Source: Bacillus bingmayongensis
Lineage (GTDB): Bacteria; Bacillota; Bacilli; Bacillales; Bacillaceae_G
Direction of reading: 5' to 3'
Assembly (NCBI RefSeq): GCF_000299035.1
Contig: NZ_JH921517.1
Location: 299,317-363,316 of the forward strand
Length of the DNA: 64,000 bases
The notes beneath the pieces are model-generated. The model had not been told where the DNA came from. It searched no databases and saw only the letters and a program-made list of their open reading frames with translations. The first letter of the stretch is position 1, and each line of letters starts with the position of its first letter. Position numbers and translations under genes: made by a program. This document shows positions 39,567-47,714 of this stretch, piece by piece.

Positions 39567-40997
39567 CTAATAGAGTGGAAATGCTGAAATGATTCTTCCG
39601 TTTGAATCAATAAATAATCTAATCTTCATACCATTTGGAGCGGTACCGATATACCTATTCCCTCTTCCGGAGTAAACTTTATTATTATATGCTACTTCAA
39701 TGGCTTTGAGGACCTCTGTTCTACCCCAATGATCTGGGAAAAATGTTGAAGGTAACGTTTTAGGTACACCATTTACTGAAACTTCAGCTTCGTATACGCC
39801 ATAACGGTTTGGTGGTCTTGTAACTCTTAGAATTTCTCCTTCGCCCATCATACTAACATGATGATAACCACCAGCGTCCCCTTCTCTATTTAAATTCCCA
39901 TGGAAGATATGTTCAACGGTGCGATTGTTTTTATAAATAGAATTAGGGTGAGATTTATACGGATTAAAGAATAATAAAGTATCTTTAGCTTGTCTAAAAT
40001 CAGGCGTATCAAGTCCAGATCGTATACCACCTGCACCAGCAATAGCAAACTCTTTGTGATTACGATTAAATAAAGATGCTGCGTATTCAAAGCCCTGTTT
40101 TGTAGATTGCGAAATCTCAACCAATTTAGTGCCAGGTTTCAACATTGCAATCTTATCTACGCCTTTTGTTCCTAAGAATAGTTGTCCAACAGCAAGCGTA
40201 GTATGAACACCTGCACTTCCGAACCATTCAGCTCGACTATTCCAGTCCCCGTTTACAACATTGGTATTCCAAGAATCAGAAATTGTTTTTGTTATCGCAT
40301 TGAATGTCTCGACTGGGTGAGAAGCGGCTTCAATCGTGTTATTAATTGTGTCTATTGGATGGATAACTGCATCCGCAAGTCCTACTAATTCATCAGAAAG
40401 AGCCTCTTTGCCTCCTTTGATAAAATGAGAGGTGGCACCTAATCCGACCTTTTCATATGAAGACTCGACTTCATCATCAAGGGCACCTTTTATTTTATTG
40501 TAGCCTTCATAAGCTGCTTCTGCACCATGTTTAAGCTTATTATATAAAGACTCATCAGCGTTCTTTATTTTACTAACATCTTCATAAGTTTCCTCGAGAC
40601 CGTGCTTTAATTTATCCGAGAAAGATTCATCTTTCTTACTATCTTTTTTCTCACTATTTAATGGACCACACATGGCTCCTTCTTCAATATTATCATCGGA
40701 AGTCTTTCCGTCAACTAGATTTCCATCATATGAACCATCTGCATTACGAAATTTCTCAGCGATTTGTTTTAAATCTTCTTCCACCTTTGCGATTGCATAT
40801 GTAGCCGTAAATGCCATTGGCTTAGCTTCGTTGAAATCTTGATAGAATTTCTGCATAGACACGCCTGCCCATTGATAAGCTAAATGTTCAATTTGATTGT
40901 ATAGATCTTTATGTATCGATTCTAGCACATATTTCGTATCATTTGCCCGTTTTGCGACTTCTTCTAGCATTTCAGGCGTTACTTTAATCTGAACCAT
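39567..40997 (-). CDS. WXG100-type secreted toxin with C-terminal EndoU RNase domain
   Basis: 476 residues. N-terminal WXG100 helical hairpin (YQWAGVSMQKFYQDF, W43-A-G45) marks it for the type VII (Yuk/Ess) secretion system. A middle region has two repeats of KLKHG(L/A)E(E/A)(T/A)YE (about 130-175). The C-terminal 130 residues are a bacterial EndoU nuclease: EHIFHG (His363-366), GGYHHVSM (His379-380), FPDHWGRTEVLKAIEVAY, and the end IISAFPLY. EndoU toxins cut RNA in rival cells. GGAGG precedes the ATG. On a phage-derived element this is a cargo weapon. Confidence 0.92.
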   Translation of the reverse strand: MVQIKVTPEMLEEVAKRANDTKYVLESIHKDLYNQIEHLAYQWAGVSMQKFYQDFNEAKPMAFTATYAIAKVEEDLKQIAEKFRNADGSYDGNLVDGKTSDDNIEEGAMCGPLNSEKKDSKKDESFSDKLKHGLEETYEDVSKIKNADESLYNKLKHGAEAAYEGYNKIKGALDDEVESSYEKVGLGATSHFIKGGKEALSDELVGLADAVIHPIDTINNTIEAASHPVETFNAITKTISDSWNTNVVNGDWNSRAEWFGSAGVHTTLAVGQLFLGTKGVDKIAMLKPGTKLVEISQSTKQGFEYAASLFNRNHKEFAIAGAGGIRSGLDTPDFRQAKDTLLFFNPYKSHPNSIYKNNRTVEHIFHGNLNREGDAGGYHHVSMMGEGEILRVTRPPNRYGVYEAEVSVNGVPKTLPSTFFPDHWGRTEVLKAIEVAYNNKVYSGRGNRYIGTAPNGMKIRLFIDSNGRIISAFPLY

Positions 40998-41293
40998 ATA
41001 TTTCCTCCTTTCCCCGATTAAAATTATGAACCGAGAGGATAAATATGTAAATACCTAAATGAGGAAAAATCAATATATTCGCTATGTTTTCTACGTAATA
41101 GCTCTTTCCTATGTATTTACACCACTCCGCATACATACCGCTAAATTCCTAGACTATTCTCTCGTTATTTGACCGTAGAATTTACGTTAGCGCTTCGGAA
41201 AGGTATCCTTTAGACCATATGTTTCTTCATATGACCAAATCGATACCTATTCGAATATATGTTGTCAAAATGAGACCTATAAGATAACGAGAA
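40998..41293. other. Non-coding gap upstream of the toxin
   Basis: About 300 bases without an ORF; it should hold the toxin promoter on the reverse strand, but I could not single out a convincing one. CATATGTTTCTTCATATG near 41217 is a short inverted repeat. Confidence 0.4.
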
Positions 41294-41320
41294 AAAGCCG
41301 GCCCGTAAGGACCAGCTTAA
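41294..41320 (-). terminator. Terminator after the small gene 41326-41454
   Basis: On the reverse strand AAGCTGGTCC and GGGCCGGCTT pair (G-U allowed) and are followed by TTTTCTCG. Confidence 0.6.
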
Positions 41321-41325
41321 TCTGT

Positions 41326-41454
41326 TTACATACTTAAATATCGGATAATTTCAAGTAAGGAGCCACCTGCGATAACAGAGATGATCTTATTGAAATCACA
41401 ATGAAAATCAAACTCTAAGTTATTCGTACTCTTTGAAAATCTAAATTTAAGCAT
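41326..41454 (-). CDS. Hypothetical 42-residue protein
   Basis: Reads MLKFRFSKSTNNLEFDFHCD and ends IRYLSM. ATG 41454 follows AGGTGG by 5 bases. The in-frame ATG at 41520 starts through a GC-rich hairpin region and is less likely. It has a C-terminal hydrophobic stretch (IISVIAGGSLLEIIRYL) that could lie in the membrane. A terminator follows. Function unknown. Confidence 0.5.
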   Translation of the reverse strand: MLKFRFSKSTNNLEFDFHCDFNKIISVIAGGSLLEIIRYLSM

Positions 41455-41615
41455 GTTACCACCTGCCTTTCGACAGGCGGCATGGTGTGTAGATACAGGC
41501 ATGTCGCCCTCTCTTCCCACTATTTCCTAATTAATATTTTAACAGTGAAGTAAATAAAGTGCAAATTCCATATTAGGAAAATATACTTAATTCATCACAA
41601 ATATAAAGAACGCTA

Positions 41616-41852
41616 TTATTTATGAGCGCTTTGATCATCCTCTACAATCAACAGTAATTCATTCATATCGGTAATATTTAATTTATCTGCGATCTTCTCT
41701 AGCGCTTCTTTCGGATATCTTTTCATTTTTCCGCTCGCTAGTTCACTTATTGTTCGTGTAGATAATCCATTATCGTCATCGATTAAATCTTTCTGATCCA
41801 TACCACGAGATTTTAATATGTCACGCAGCTTAACTTCTATTCTTTTTGCCAC
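41616..41852 (-). CDS. XRE-family repressor (CI-like)
   Basis: 78 residues, a single Cro/CI helix-turn-helix (LRDILKSRGMDQKDLIDDDNG and STRTISELASGKMKRYPKEA). It is transcribed away from the gene at 41995. Its promoter (TTTACG, 17 bp, TATAAT on the reverse strand) is overlapped by an operator-like site, and two further copies cover the opposing promoter, so it is the likely master switch of the element. Confidence 0.88.
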   Translation of the reverse strand: MAKRIEVKLRDILKSRGMDQKDLIDDDNGLSTRTISELASGKMKRYPKEALEKIADKLNITDMNELLLIVEDDQSAHK

Positions 41853-41873
41853 TATGTATCACCCCTTGTCTAT

Positions 41874-41973
41874 ATTATATAGTCTAAAAAGAATTACGTA
41901 AAATGTAATTTTAGGGTTGACAGTTACGGTAAACGTAATTTATGATATAGACATCGGTTACGGTAAACGTAAT
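41874..41973. promoter_or_regulatory. Divergent switch region with three operators
   Basis: GTTACGGTAAACGTAAT occurs at 41923-41939 and 41957-41973, and a variant ATTACGTAAAATGTAAT at 41893-41909; all are near-palindromes TTACG-N5-CGTAA. Rightward promoter: TTGACA (41917-41922), 18 bp, TATGAT (41941-41946), with the middle operator filling the spacer. Leftward promoter: TTTACG (41897-41902), TATAAT (41874-41879). Confidence 0.82.
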
Positions 41974-41994
41974 CAAGAGAGGGGAAATGAGAAA

Positions 41995-42300
41995 ATGAAT
42001 CTAAAAAACATTGAGGAAGTAAATGTAAACATCGTAATAGAAAATGGTGACGGATCGCAAGTGAAATTCGCTGAGAAGGCTTTTAAAATCACGGATAAAC
42101 ATGTACTAACGGTATATGAAGACGGAATTTCAATCGAAGAATTCACTTACGGCAACAATGACGAAATTATTCTTGGCGATACGGTACTAGACTTAAACGG
42201 GAGTTTAGATGAAACGTTAGTGGATATTACTCAAATTGGAAATATAAGCGCGTTGGATTTCTTATTAACACTTGCATCGATTAAAAAGGATACCCACTGA
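41995..42300 (+). CDS. Hypothetical protein, first gene of the rightward unit
   Basis: 101 residues from ATG 41995 (AGAGGGG 10 bases upstream; the in-between ATG at 41987 closes after three codons). Acidic, mostly beta-strand in appearance, no known motif. As the first gene behind the repressor-controlled promoter it is placed where phages keep early regulators, but it has no DNA-binding motif that I can see. Confidence 0.65.
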   Translation: MNLKNIEEVNVNIVIENGDGSQVKFAEKAFKITDKHVLTVYEDGISIEEFTYGNNDEIILGDTVLDLNGSLDETLVDITQIGNISALDFLLTLASIKKDTH

Positions 42301-42314
42301 GGAGGAGTGAAACT

Positions 42315-42440
42315 ATGTTCGCAAAACTAAATGATTACTTTGGGTTAGAAACTTTATCTGATCGTATTTGGTATTGGGGATTTTTTGGCGTAGGTGGCAC
42401 GTTGTTTTTAATTGATATGGCGATTGCGTACGTATTATAA
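42315..42440 (+). CDS. 41-residue single-span membrane protein
   Basis: MFAKLNDYFGLETLSDRIWY then WGFFGVGGTLFLIDMAIAYVL. ATG 42315 is preceded by GGAGGAG with good spacing, 14 bases after the previous stop. One membrane helix (about 19-40). Too short for most gene finders but well supported by its ribosome site and place in the unit. Function unknown. Confidence 0.65.
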   Translation: MFAKLNDYFGLETLSDRIWYWGFFGVGGTLFLIDMAIAYVL

Positions 42441-42600
42441 ACTTCGAAAGGTGCGCTATGAGGTTTGTGTGCGATAGGTAGGCATGCAAACAAATAGCCT
42501 AAGCGATGATACAAGGTAGTATGGAGGCGTTTGGCCACGGTTGTGTATTACCTTGGGACAGTTCATCGACCTATTAAATTAACAAAGGGGGAAACGAAGT

Positions 42601-42894
42601 ATGGAATTAAAAGCGGGAGATGTATTCCGAATGGAACGGAGATATCCAATTGACGATACCTATCAATCTTACATGTTAGAAGGCTTAATGCTGAACGACG
42701 AGTTGTTTCTAACAGCAAATGATGAACATTTAGGGGTCTATGATTTGCAAACGTTCTTGGAAACGAAGGATTTAAGTAGGAATTTTCTACCGATGCATAT
42801 TTATAGTAAGCGACCGTTATCTATTACGGATATCAGTCAGTTTAAAAACAAAAGTATAATCGATTTAATTTTATATTACGTAAAAGCAGAATAA
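42601..42894 (+). CDS. Hypothetical protein (97 residues)
   Basis: Starts MELKAGDVFRMERRYPIDD, with AAAGGGGGAAA upstream of the ATG. Soluble; its SYMLEGLMLNDELFLTAN resembles the start YMLEGLQVEGG of the scaffold-like gene at 47707, possibly a shared small fold. It is followed by a terminator. No family recognised. Confidence 0.6.
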   Translation: MELKAGDVFRMERRYPIDDTYQSYMLEGLMLNDELFLTANDEHLGVYDLQTFLETKDLSRNFLPMHIYSKRPLSITDISQFKNKSIIDLILYYVKAE

Positions 42895-42901
42895 CTTAAC
42901 G

Positions 42902-42938
42902 GTAAAAGCATCGTACGGCAAACGGTGCTTTTCGTTTT
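42902..42938 (+). terminator. Terminator of the early rightward unit
   Basis: AAAAGCATCGT and ACGGTGCTTTT pair (one G-U) and are followed by CGTTTTACTTTT. Confidence 0.7.
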
Positions 42939-43338
42939 ACTTTTAGTAAAAGTTAAAAAAAGAAAGAATTTGTACATATATCTTGTGGCTTGTTTTGAAA
43001 CGTAATACAATATGTAGTAGAAATACCTATATATTGTGTATCTGTTTTGTATTCCTTCTATATGTTGGGTTTAGGGTCGTTTTGTGCGGTCCTTTTCTTT
43101 TTTTGTGAAGGTGTAAAAAGTTCTAAAAAAGATGCGCAGGGTTCCAAGGAGACGCGTCATACATTATGTAGCCCTATGCCCTTTTGGTAATAATTTGAGG
43201 TTAAAATTTGCAGCATCTACTTTTGAGTAAGTTGATTAAATCTGCACGGAGTATAACAAAAGTGTATAAATTTACTTTTAAATACTATAACGATTACACA
43301 CTTTTCGAAACTAACGTAGATAACGCATAGAAAAAGAT

Positions 43339-43477
43339 AACCCCTTGCGACTTCAGTTCCGGCTATCGCCTTCACTCGTCGCCACTATTCTTATTAATTA
43401 TATTATCGATAATAGATACTTTATCGGTGAAGTAATAAAAGGATAGTAGCAGACGCCGTTAGGCGGATGCAGGGGTT
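43339..43477. repeat. Extended imperfect palindrome, possible replication origin
   Basis: AACCCCTTGC (43339-43348) pairs with GCAGGGGTT (43469-43477); inside, GTCGCCACTATTCTTATTA pairs largely with TAATAAAAGGATAGTAGCAGAC (43433-43454) around an AT-rich centre with TATCGATA. A small CGCC-GTTA-GGCG hairpin is included. It lies 50 bases before the helicase gene, the usual place of an origin in small phages and satellites. The remaining gap (42939-43338) is AT-rich and without genes. Confidence 0.5.
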
Positions 43478-43530
43478 TGTATTTATACTCCGTTCTAATT
43501 CGAAAATTAATGAGAAGGAGCGATTAAATA

Positions 43531-45405
43531 ATGAATGAATTTAACGAAATGAAAACCGTATTTCAATTTCCGCAGGTAATCGAGGCGGATATCGACACCG
43601 AAAAATTAATACAGGCGTGGGAGCGTGAATTACAAGAGAACGGAGCGAAAACGCCTCAACCACAAGATTTTATGTTCGCATATAACGTTTTCGAAGCATG
43701 GAAACGGTCGGAAGTACTGGATCGTCCCGCAATCGTTGCAGCGCCTCCTGGCTTCGGTAAATCTACAATGTTATCGGTCTATTTGCGTCATATGGTTCGA
43801 AAACATCCCGACACATTCGGTGCGATTATTGTGAAGGAGCGAATCGAGGATATGGAACGATTGGCTAACTACATAAATAGCGAATCAATGGCTTATCCGC
43901 ATTTGTTACGTCGAAAGAATTACGCTTATTTTATCAGAGGTTTTGACGAATCTATTATGACGCGCGAACACTACGAAGAACAATTCACCGCACAATCGAA
44001 TTACAACATCGTTATTATGACTACGAAACAGTTTGAACTCCAAGTATTAAAAGATAATTTAAACACATTCGCTTCATTCCGAGATGAAACGGACAGTAAA
44101 CGACCACGCCGTACACTAATTATCGATGAAAAGCCAAGTCTTACAGTACCATATCAAATCACTTCGACAGAACTAAACGGGTTAGTTGACGATATCCGGG
44201 CGTCTAGTTTCAGAACAAGCGGTAAGATCAAACGTTACTATGAAAGAGCGCGTAGGTTGATAAATAGACTGCGAGATCAAATAGAAGCGACTGATATTAC
44301 TGAACGGGAAAGAATTGAGCCGGTTAAACGTGATTACTCATTACCGCGCGAACTATTAAGTCATTTTGCAGGCGTGCATGATATCGGAAAGCTAACTCGA
44401 TTACGGGCGTTGGAATACGTAGCTAGACGAGGTGGACTAGTGTCGGTGCGAGGTGGAATTGTTCATATTCAAGCCACACGTAAAATGCACTATGAGTGGA
44501 CTCAGTTTAATAGTTTTGTCTTAGATGGGACAGGACGTATTGATCCTGAATATGTGGGCGATGATTTCTATTTGATGGAACCGGCAACAAAACCGGACTA
44601 TTCAAACGTAACATTCCATGTATGCCGAGATTTTAATCTATCGAAAGCAAGTATTGAAAGTGGACTTGATGCGTTAACTAATATCGCTGATGAATGTAAG
44701 AAAATTGCGGAAAAGCACGATGGGCAAATCTTGATTGTTACGTACAAACAACACAAAAGTGAGTTAGAGCAACAGTTAAAAGATGAAATCGAAAAAGGGA
44801 AAATACGTATAAAGCATTTCGATGGCGGACGTGGTTCTAATGAGTATACGGAAGCAAATACCGCTATTTATGTAGGGAATTTACATAAAGGCGAGTTGTA
44901 TTATCCATCTACGGCGCAAGTAACTGTAGGCGACCGTCTTGGTGTAGAGTTATCGCCAGGGTTTACAGTCAATAAGAAAGGGCTGTTTTTCCAAGACCCG
45001 ATCGTCGAAGCGTATAAAAAGCTAGATATGGCGGTAAATATGGTCCAAGAAACTAATAGACTTCGTGCCAATCAGAAAGACGTAGACGTCAATTTTTACG
45101 TGTTTAATAAGGACGATGACATGGTAAAACATATAACGGATTCATATGAAGGATGTAGCGTTGTTCAATACAGAACAACAAAGAAACTTACCGGAAAGAG
45201 AACGACCGCTGATTCTATTATCGAGTTTTTTGAGAATATGGAAACAGGCGATATAGTAAAGCAATCGTTTATTTATAAGACTTTGGAAATAGAAAGGGGA
45301 ACCTTCAATAAAGCGGTCCAAAGTGATCGGGTTCAAAAAGTTATGAAAGAATGTAGAATTACAAAAACAAAACCAGGCGCTAAGTACGTAAAGGAGGCGA
45401 TTTAA
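43531..45405 (+). CDS. SF2-type helicase/ATPase, probable replication protein
   Basis: 624 residues. Walker A in VAAPPGFGKSTMLSVYL (about 67-83), DExx box in TLIIDEKPSL, a TYKQHKSELEQQL motif of the second RecA domain, and VQETNRLR as motif VI (Q..NR.R). C-terminal tail has a possible winged-helix (KQSFIYKTLEIERGTFNKAV). AAGGAG precedes the ATG. No primase motif is visible. Its place after an origin-like palindrome argues for element replication. Precise family unknown. Confidence 0.75.
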   Translation: MNEFNEMKTVFQFPQVIEADIDTEKLIQAWERELQENGAKTPQPQDFMFAYNVFEAWKRSEVLDRPAIVAAPPGFGKSTMLSVYLRHMVRKHPDTFGAIIVKERIEDMERLANYINSESMAYPHLLRRKNYAYFIRGFDESIMTREHYEEQFTAQSNYNIVIMTTKQFELQVLKDNLNTFASFRDETDSKRPRRTLIIDEKPSLTVPYQITSTELNGLVDDIRASSFRTSGKIKRYYERARRLINRLRDQIEATDITERERIEPVKRDYSLPRELLSHFAGVHDIGKLTRLRALEYVARRGGLVSVRGGIVHIQATRKMHYEWTQFNSFVLDGTGRIDPEYVGDDFYLMEPATKPDYSNVTFHVCRDFNLSKASIESGLDALTNIADECKKIAEKHDGQILIVTYKQHKSELEQQLKDEIEKGKIRIKHFDGGRGSNEYTEANTAIYVGNLHKGELYYPSTAQVTVGDRLGVELSPGFTVNKKGLFFQDPIVEAYKKLDMAVNMVQETNRLRANQKDVDVNFYVFNKDDDMVKHITDSYEGCSVVQYRTTKKLTGKRTTADSIIEFFENMETGDIVKQSFIYKTLEIERGTFNKAVQSDRVQKVMKECRITKTKPGAKYVKEAI

Positions 45406-45461
45406 TCTTTTAGTTTTTGTGGTTGAACTATAAAAATGTTTAAGGAAAGAGGAGGAGTTTC

Positions 45462-46403
45462 ATGTTAGCGATGAAAAAAACTGAATCTACATTAGATAAA
45501 ACTCACAGTAAGACAATAGAGAAATTTGAATTTGATGATTTACGTGATAGTATCCATACATTATTTCCCGACTTCAAAAAGGACGACTATAGGTTACATA
45601 GTTCGTTCGGTACAGAAGTGAGACTACAAGTCGCCAGTCCGTTCGCTAGTTTGGTCGCACTGTATGACGGTGTAGGTAGCAAACAACAATCGGTTTTGCT
45701 CGATAAGTTAGCGAACTTTATACTTGCCGAAGACTTTAATCAAGGAGTTATGTATACGGATCGGCCACGTGAAAAAGGGACGGAAAAACCTGAATATGTT
45801 CCTTTAGGTGAAGGAGCGCGTAAGTTTCGACGACTAGAGGACGGATTGAAACCTTTAACGGACGCACAACTGAGTCGTATAAAGAAATGTGAGGTATGCG
45901 AGGGGGAATTTATTGACGAGTCCAGGGCCGGTAATGCAAAGATATGCGGTGAATCTTGTCGCAGAATTAAAGACAGTATTCGTAAGCGGAAAGAGTATAA
46001 CAGAGACGAGCATAATCTCGAGGATGAAGGACGTTATTTACGAGAGTGGCAACGTCAGCAATTAGATTATACGTTTTACTCTCCGTTTGAGCTGAATCAT
46101 ATCGGGAATTATAACGAATTAAAATCAGATGAGATAGAAAATATTGTTTCGGAAGTGAACTCTGAATTTGCAATGAATGGTCTGAGAAAACCGAGGTTTA
46201 ATTCGATGTCAGAGTTAGAAGGGTCCGAGGATTATAAAGAGTCTAGTGATTACGTACCTCGTTTCGGGAAAAAGAAATATGACATACGTTGGGGGACGGT
46301 TACCACGTATTCTATTGATGAATTAGAAAACAGTGACAGTAGGACATTCTCGGATGCTAGTAAATGTGGTTGTAAGTTACAAGAGATTTGGTCACGTATT
46401 TAA
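45462..46403 (+). CDS. Hypothetical protein with a zinc-ribbon-like Cys cluster
   Basis: 313 residues, highly charged. A CEVCEGEFID and ICGESCRR cluster (about 145-170) looks like a four-Cys zinc knuckle, followed by a basic helix IKDSIRKRKEYNRDEH. GAGGAGG precedes the ATG. Lies directly after the helicase, so a role in replication or its control is possible. Family not recognised. Confidence 0.65.
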   Translation: MLAMKKTESTLDKTHSKTIEKFEFDDLRDSIHTLFPDFKKDDYRLHSSFGTEVRLQVASPFASLVALYDGVGSKQQSVLLDKLANFILAEDFNQGVMYTDRPREKGTEKPEYVPLGEGARKFRRLEDGLKPLTDAQLSRIKKCEVCEGEFIDESRAGNAKICGESCRRIKDSIRKRKEYNRDEHNLEDEGRYLREWQRQQLDYTFYSPFELNHIGNYNELKSDEIENIVSEVNSEFAMNGLRKPRFNSMSELEGSEDYKESSDYVPRFGKKKYDIRWGTVTTYSIDELENSDSRTFSDASKCGCKLQEIWSRI

Positions 46404-46512
46404 TAGAATTTTATTTGAATACCTTGGAGGTTTATACAGATTAATGTAGGGGTTATTTAGAAATTTTTTTTAAAACTTCTAGTAATAATTAGAGATAAAA
46501 GGAGGAATTTCG

Positions 46513-46725
46513 ATGACGAATGAAATGTTTCGGGCAATCCGTTTATATAAAAAGATGAGTCAAAACGAGTTTGCTAGGTTTATTGGTGTCTCACTTGCAA
46601 CGGTAGGTCGTATTGAAACAGGTAGTTTAGACTTAACGCCAAATGTGAAAGCAAAACTTGCAGATAGATTTGAATTTAATGATGAATTTTTTAGTTTCTT
46701 TGAAAATTACTCAAAGATTACCTAA
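46513..46725 (+). CDS. XRE-family DNA-binding protein (small)
   Basis: 70 residues, one helix-turn-helix: MFRAIRLYKKMSQNEFARFI and VSLATVGRIETGSLDLT. AAAGGAGG precedes the ATG. A second small regulator of the element, perhaps acting on the late morphogenesis genes that follow. Confidence 0.85.
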   Translation: MTNEMFRAIRLYKKMSQNEFARFIGVSLATVGRIETGSLDLTPNVKAKLADRFEFNDEFFSFFENYSKIT

Positions 46726-46785
46726 TTATATCATACGATAAAACTTCTATAATAGCAAGCACAATAAAGGGGAGCTGATTCAACA

Positions 46786-46857
46786 ATGGAACATATTGGG
46801 CAAGGCAATTACTACAAAAAATTAAAACTCCCGTGGAAAACGACTAAGAGCGAATGA
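46786..46857 (+). CDS. Possible 23-residue peptide
   Basis: MEHIGQGNYYKKLKLPWKTT, then KSE and stop. GGGGAG lies about 10 bases before the ATG. Basic, soluble. Supported only by its ribosome site and its place in an otherwise compact gene run; it could be a chance ORF. Confidence 0.35.
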   Translation: MEHIGQGNYYKKLKLPWKTTKSE

Positions 46858-46888
46858 GAATAAAACCTTTCAAGAAAGTGGTGTTTGT

Positions 46889-47320
46889 ATGATTGATAAA
46901 ATTTCGGATACCTTCATTGTAGATTTAGCAGTTTTGCGAATTTCAAGCGGAGCATATATAGCAGGTGCAGCGATAGATTTTCTACATTTCGATGATGAAG
47001 AGAATCGCCTCTACACTCCGTACAAGGTAGCTAGTTTTTATATCGATGATACCGAGATTAATTCCATGACGAAGTGTATCAAGTGGTTATTAAAACGATT
47101 GCTAGAAGAGGTTCCGGAAGGTGTTACGCAGATTATATTTCGTTCTAATCTACCTCACCTTATCCGCAACCGATACTATCGAAAAGAAATCGAAAGTTTA
47201 ACAAACGCTGAAGTGTTTATTAAACATATTCCTATGTTGGGCAACAAACGAAATCAAATCCAACTTTTAGCTAACGATGCGTTAAATCGCAAATCAAGCG
47301 TAATAGGAGAGATTGAATGA
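46889..47320 (+). CDS. Hypothetical protein, possible RNase H-like fold
   Basis: 143 residues. The order of strands and helices (strand with DLAVLRISSG, strands, helix TEINSMTKCIKWLLKRLLE, strand TQIIFRSN, helix, then KHIPMLGNKRNQIQLLANDAL) follows RNase HI, including an Asp in the first strand, a Glu in the first helix and a late Asp. The usual Asp of the fourth strand is replaced (FRSN). An inactive or altered nuclease is possible. This is inference from pattern, not from a recognised family. Confidence 0.55.
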   Translation: MIDKISDTFIVDLAVLRISSGAYIAGAAIDFLHFDDEENRLYTPYKVASFYIDDTEINSMTKCIKWLLKRLLEEVPEGVTQIIFRSNLPHLIRNRYYRKEIESLTNAEVFIKHIPMLGNKRNQIQLLANDALNRKSSVIGEIE

Positions 47321-47553
47321 GCCAAACAAAAGAAGCAGTAGCGGTTATCTTTTTGCGAAGCCATCCTGTAGCCGGATTAGCGGTAAATTGGCACGTAATT
47401 AACAAAAGTACAGGCGAGATTATTCATAATGATGCGTTTTCTCGGTTTAATTTCGAAATCATCAGTACGATGCATGACGTAATGCAGGATATTATCAGCG
47501 TTTGCAATAAATATGATTTACGTTTGGTTGATATTAGGTTGGAACGAGGTTAG
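47317..47553 (+). CDS. Hypothetical 78-residue protein
   Basis: Overlaps the previous stop (ATGA), so translation is coupled. Strands AVAVIFLRSH and WHVINKSTGEIIHND, a helix ISTMHDVMQDIISVCNKYD and a last strand LRLVDIRLER: this resembles the first half of an RNase H fold, like its upstream neighbour. Function unknown. Confidence 0.6.
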   Translation: MSQTKEAVAVIFLRSHPVAGLAVNWHVINKSTGEIIHNDAFSRFNFEIISTMHDVMQDIISVCNKYDLRLVDIRLERG

Positions 47554-47558
47554 GCAAT

Positions 47559-47714
47559 ATGAAAACGGAGATTCATAGAGAAAAGTGCAATGTTTACGTA
47601 GGGAATCAACTCCAAGATGAACACGAAACCATTGTTTATTACAGCGATGGTTCTTTTTCTATTATAAATTCAAATGAACATACAGAAAATGAGGAGGAAA
47701 TTATTAATGACTAG
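47559..47714 (+). CDS. Hypothetical 51-residue protein
   Basis: MKTEIHREKCNVYVGNQLQD to IINSNEHTENEEEIIND. GAGGT lies 8 bases before the ATG. It overlaps the start of the next gene by 8 bases and its Glu-rich tail codons double as that gene's ribosome site (GAGGAGG), a compact phage arrangement. Function unknown. Confidence 0.6.
   Translation: MKTEIHREKCNVYVGNQLQDEHETIVYYSDGSFSIINSNEHTENEEEIIND

Noticed and set aside
41455-41520. N-terminal extension of the small gene to ATG 41520
   Set aside because: The added part reads through a GC-rich hairpin and has composition unlike the rest; the ATG at 41454 has a better ribosome site.
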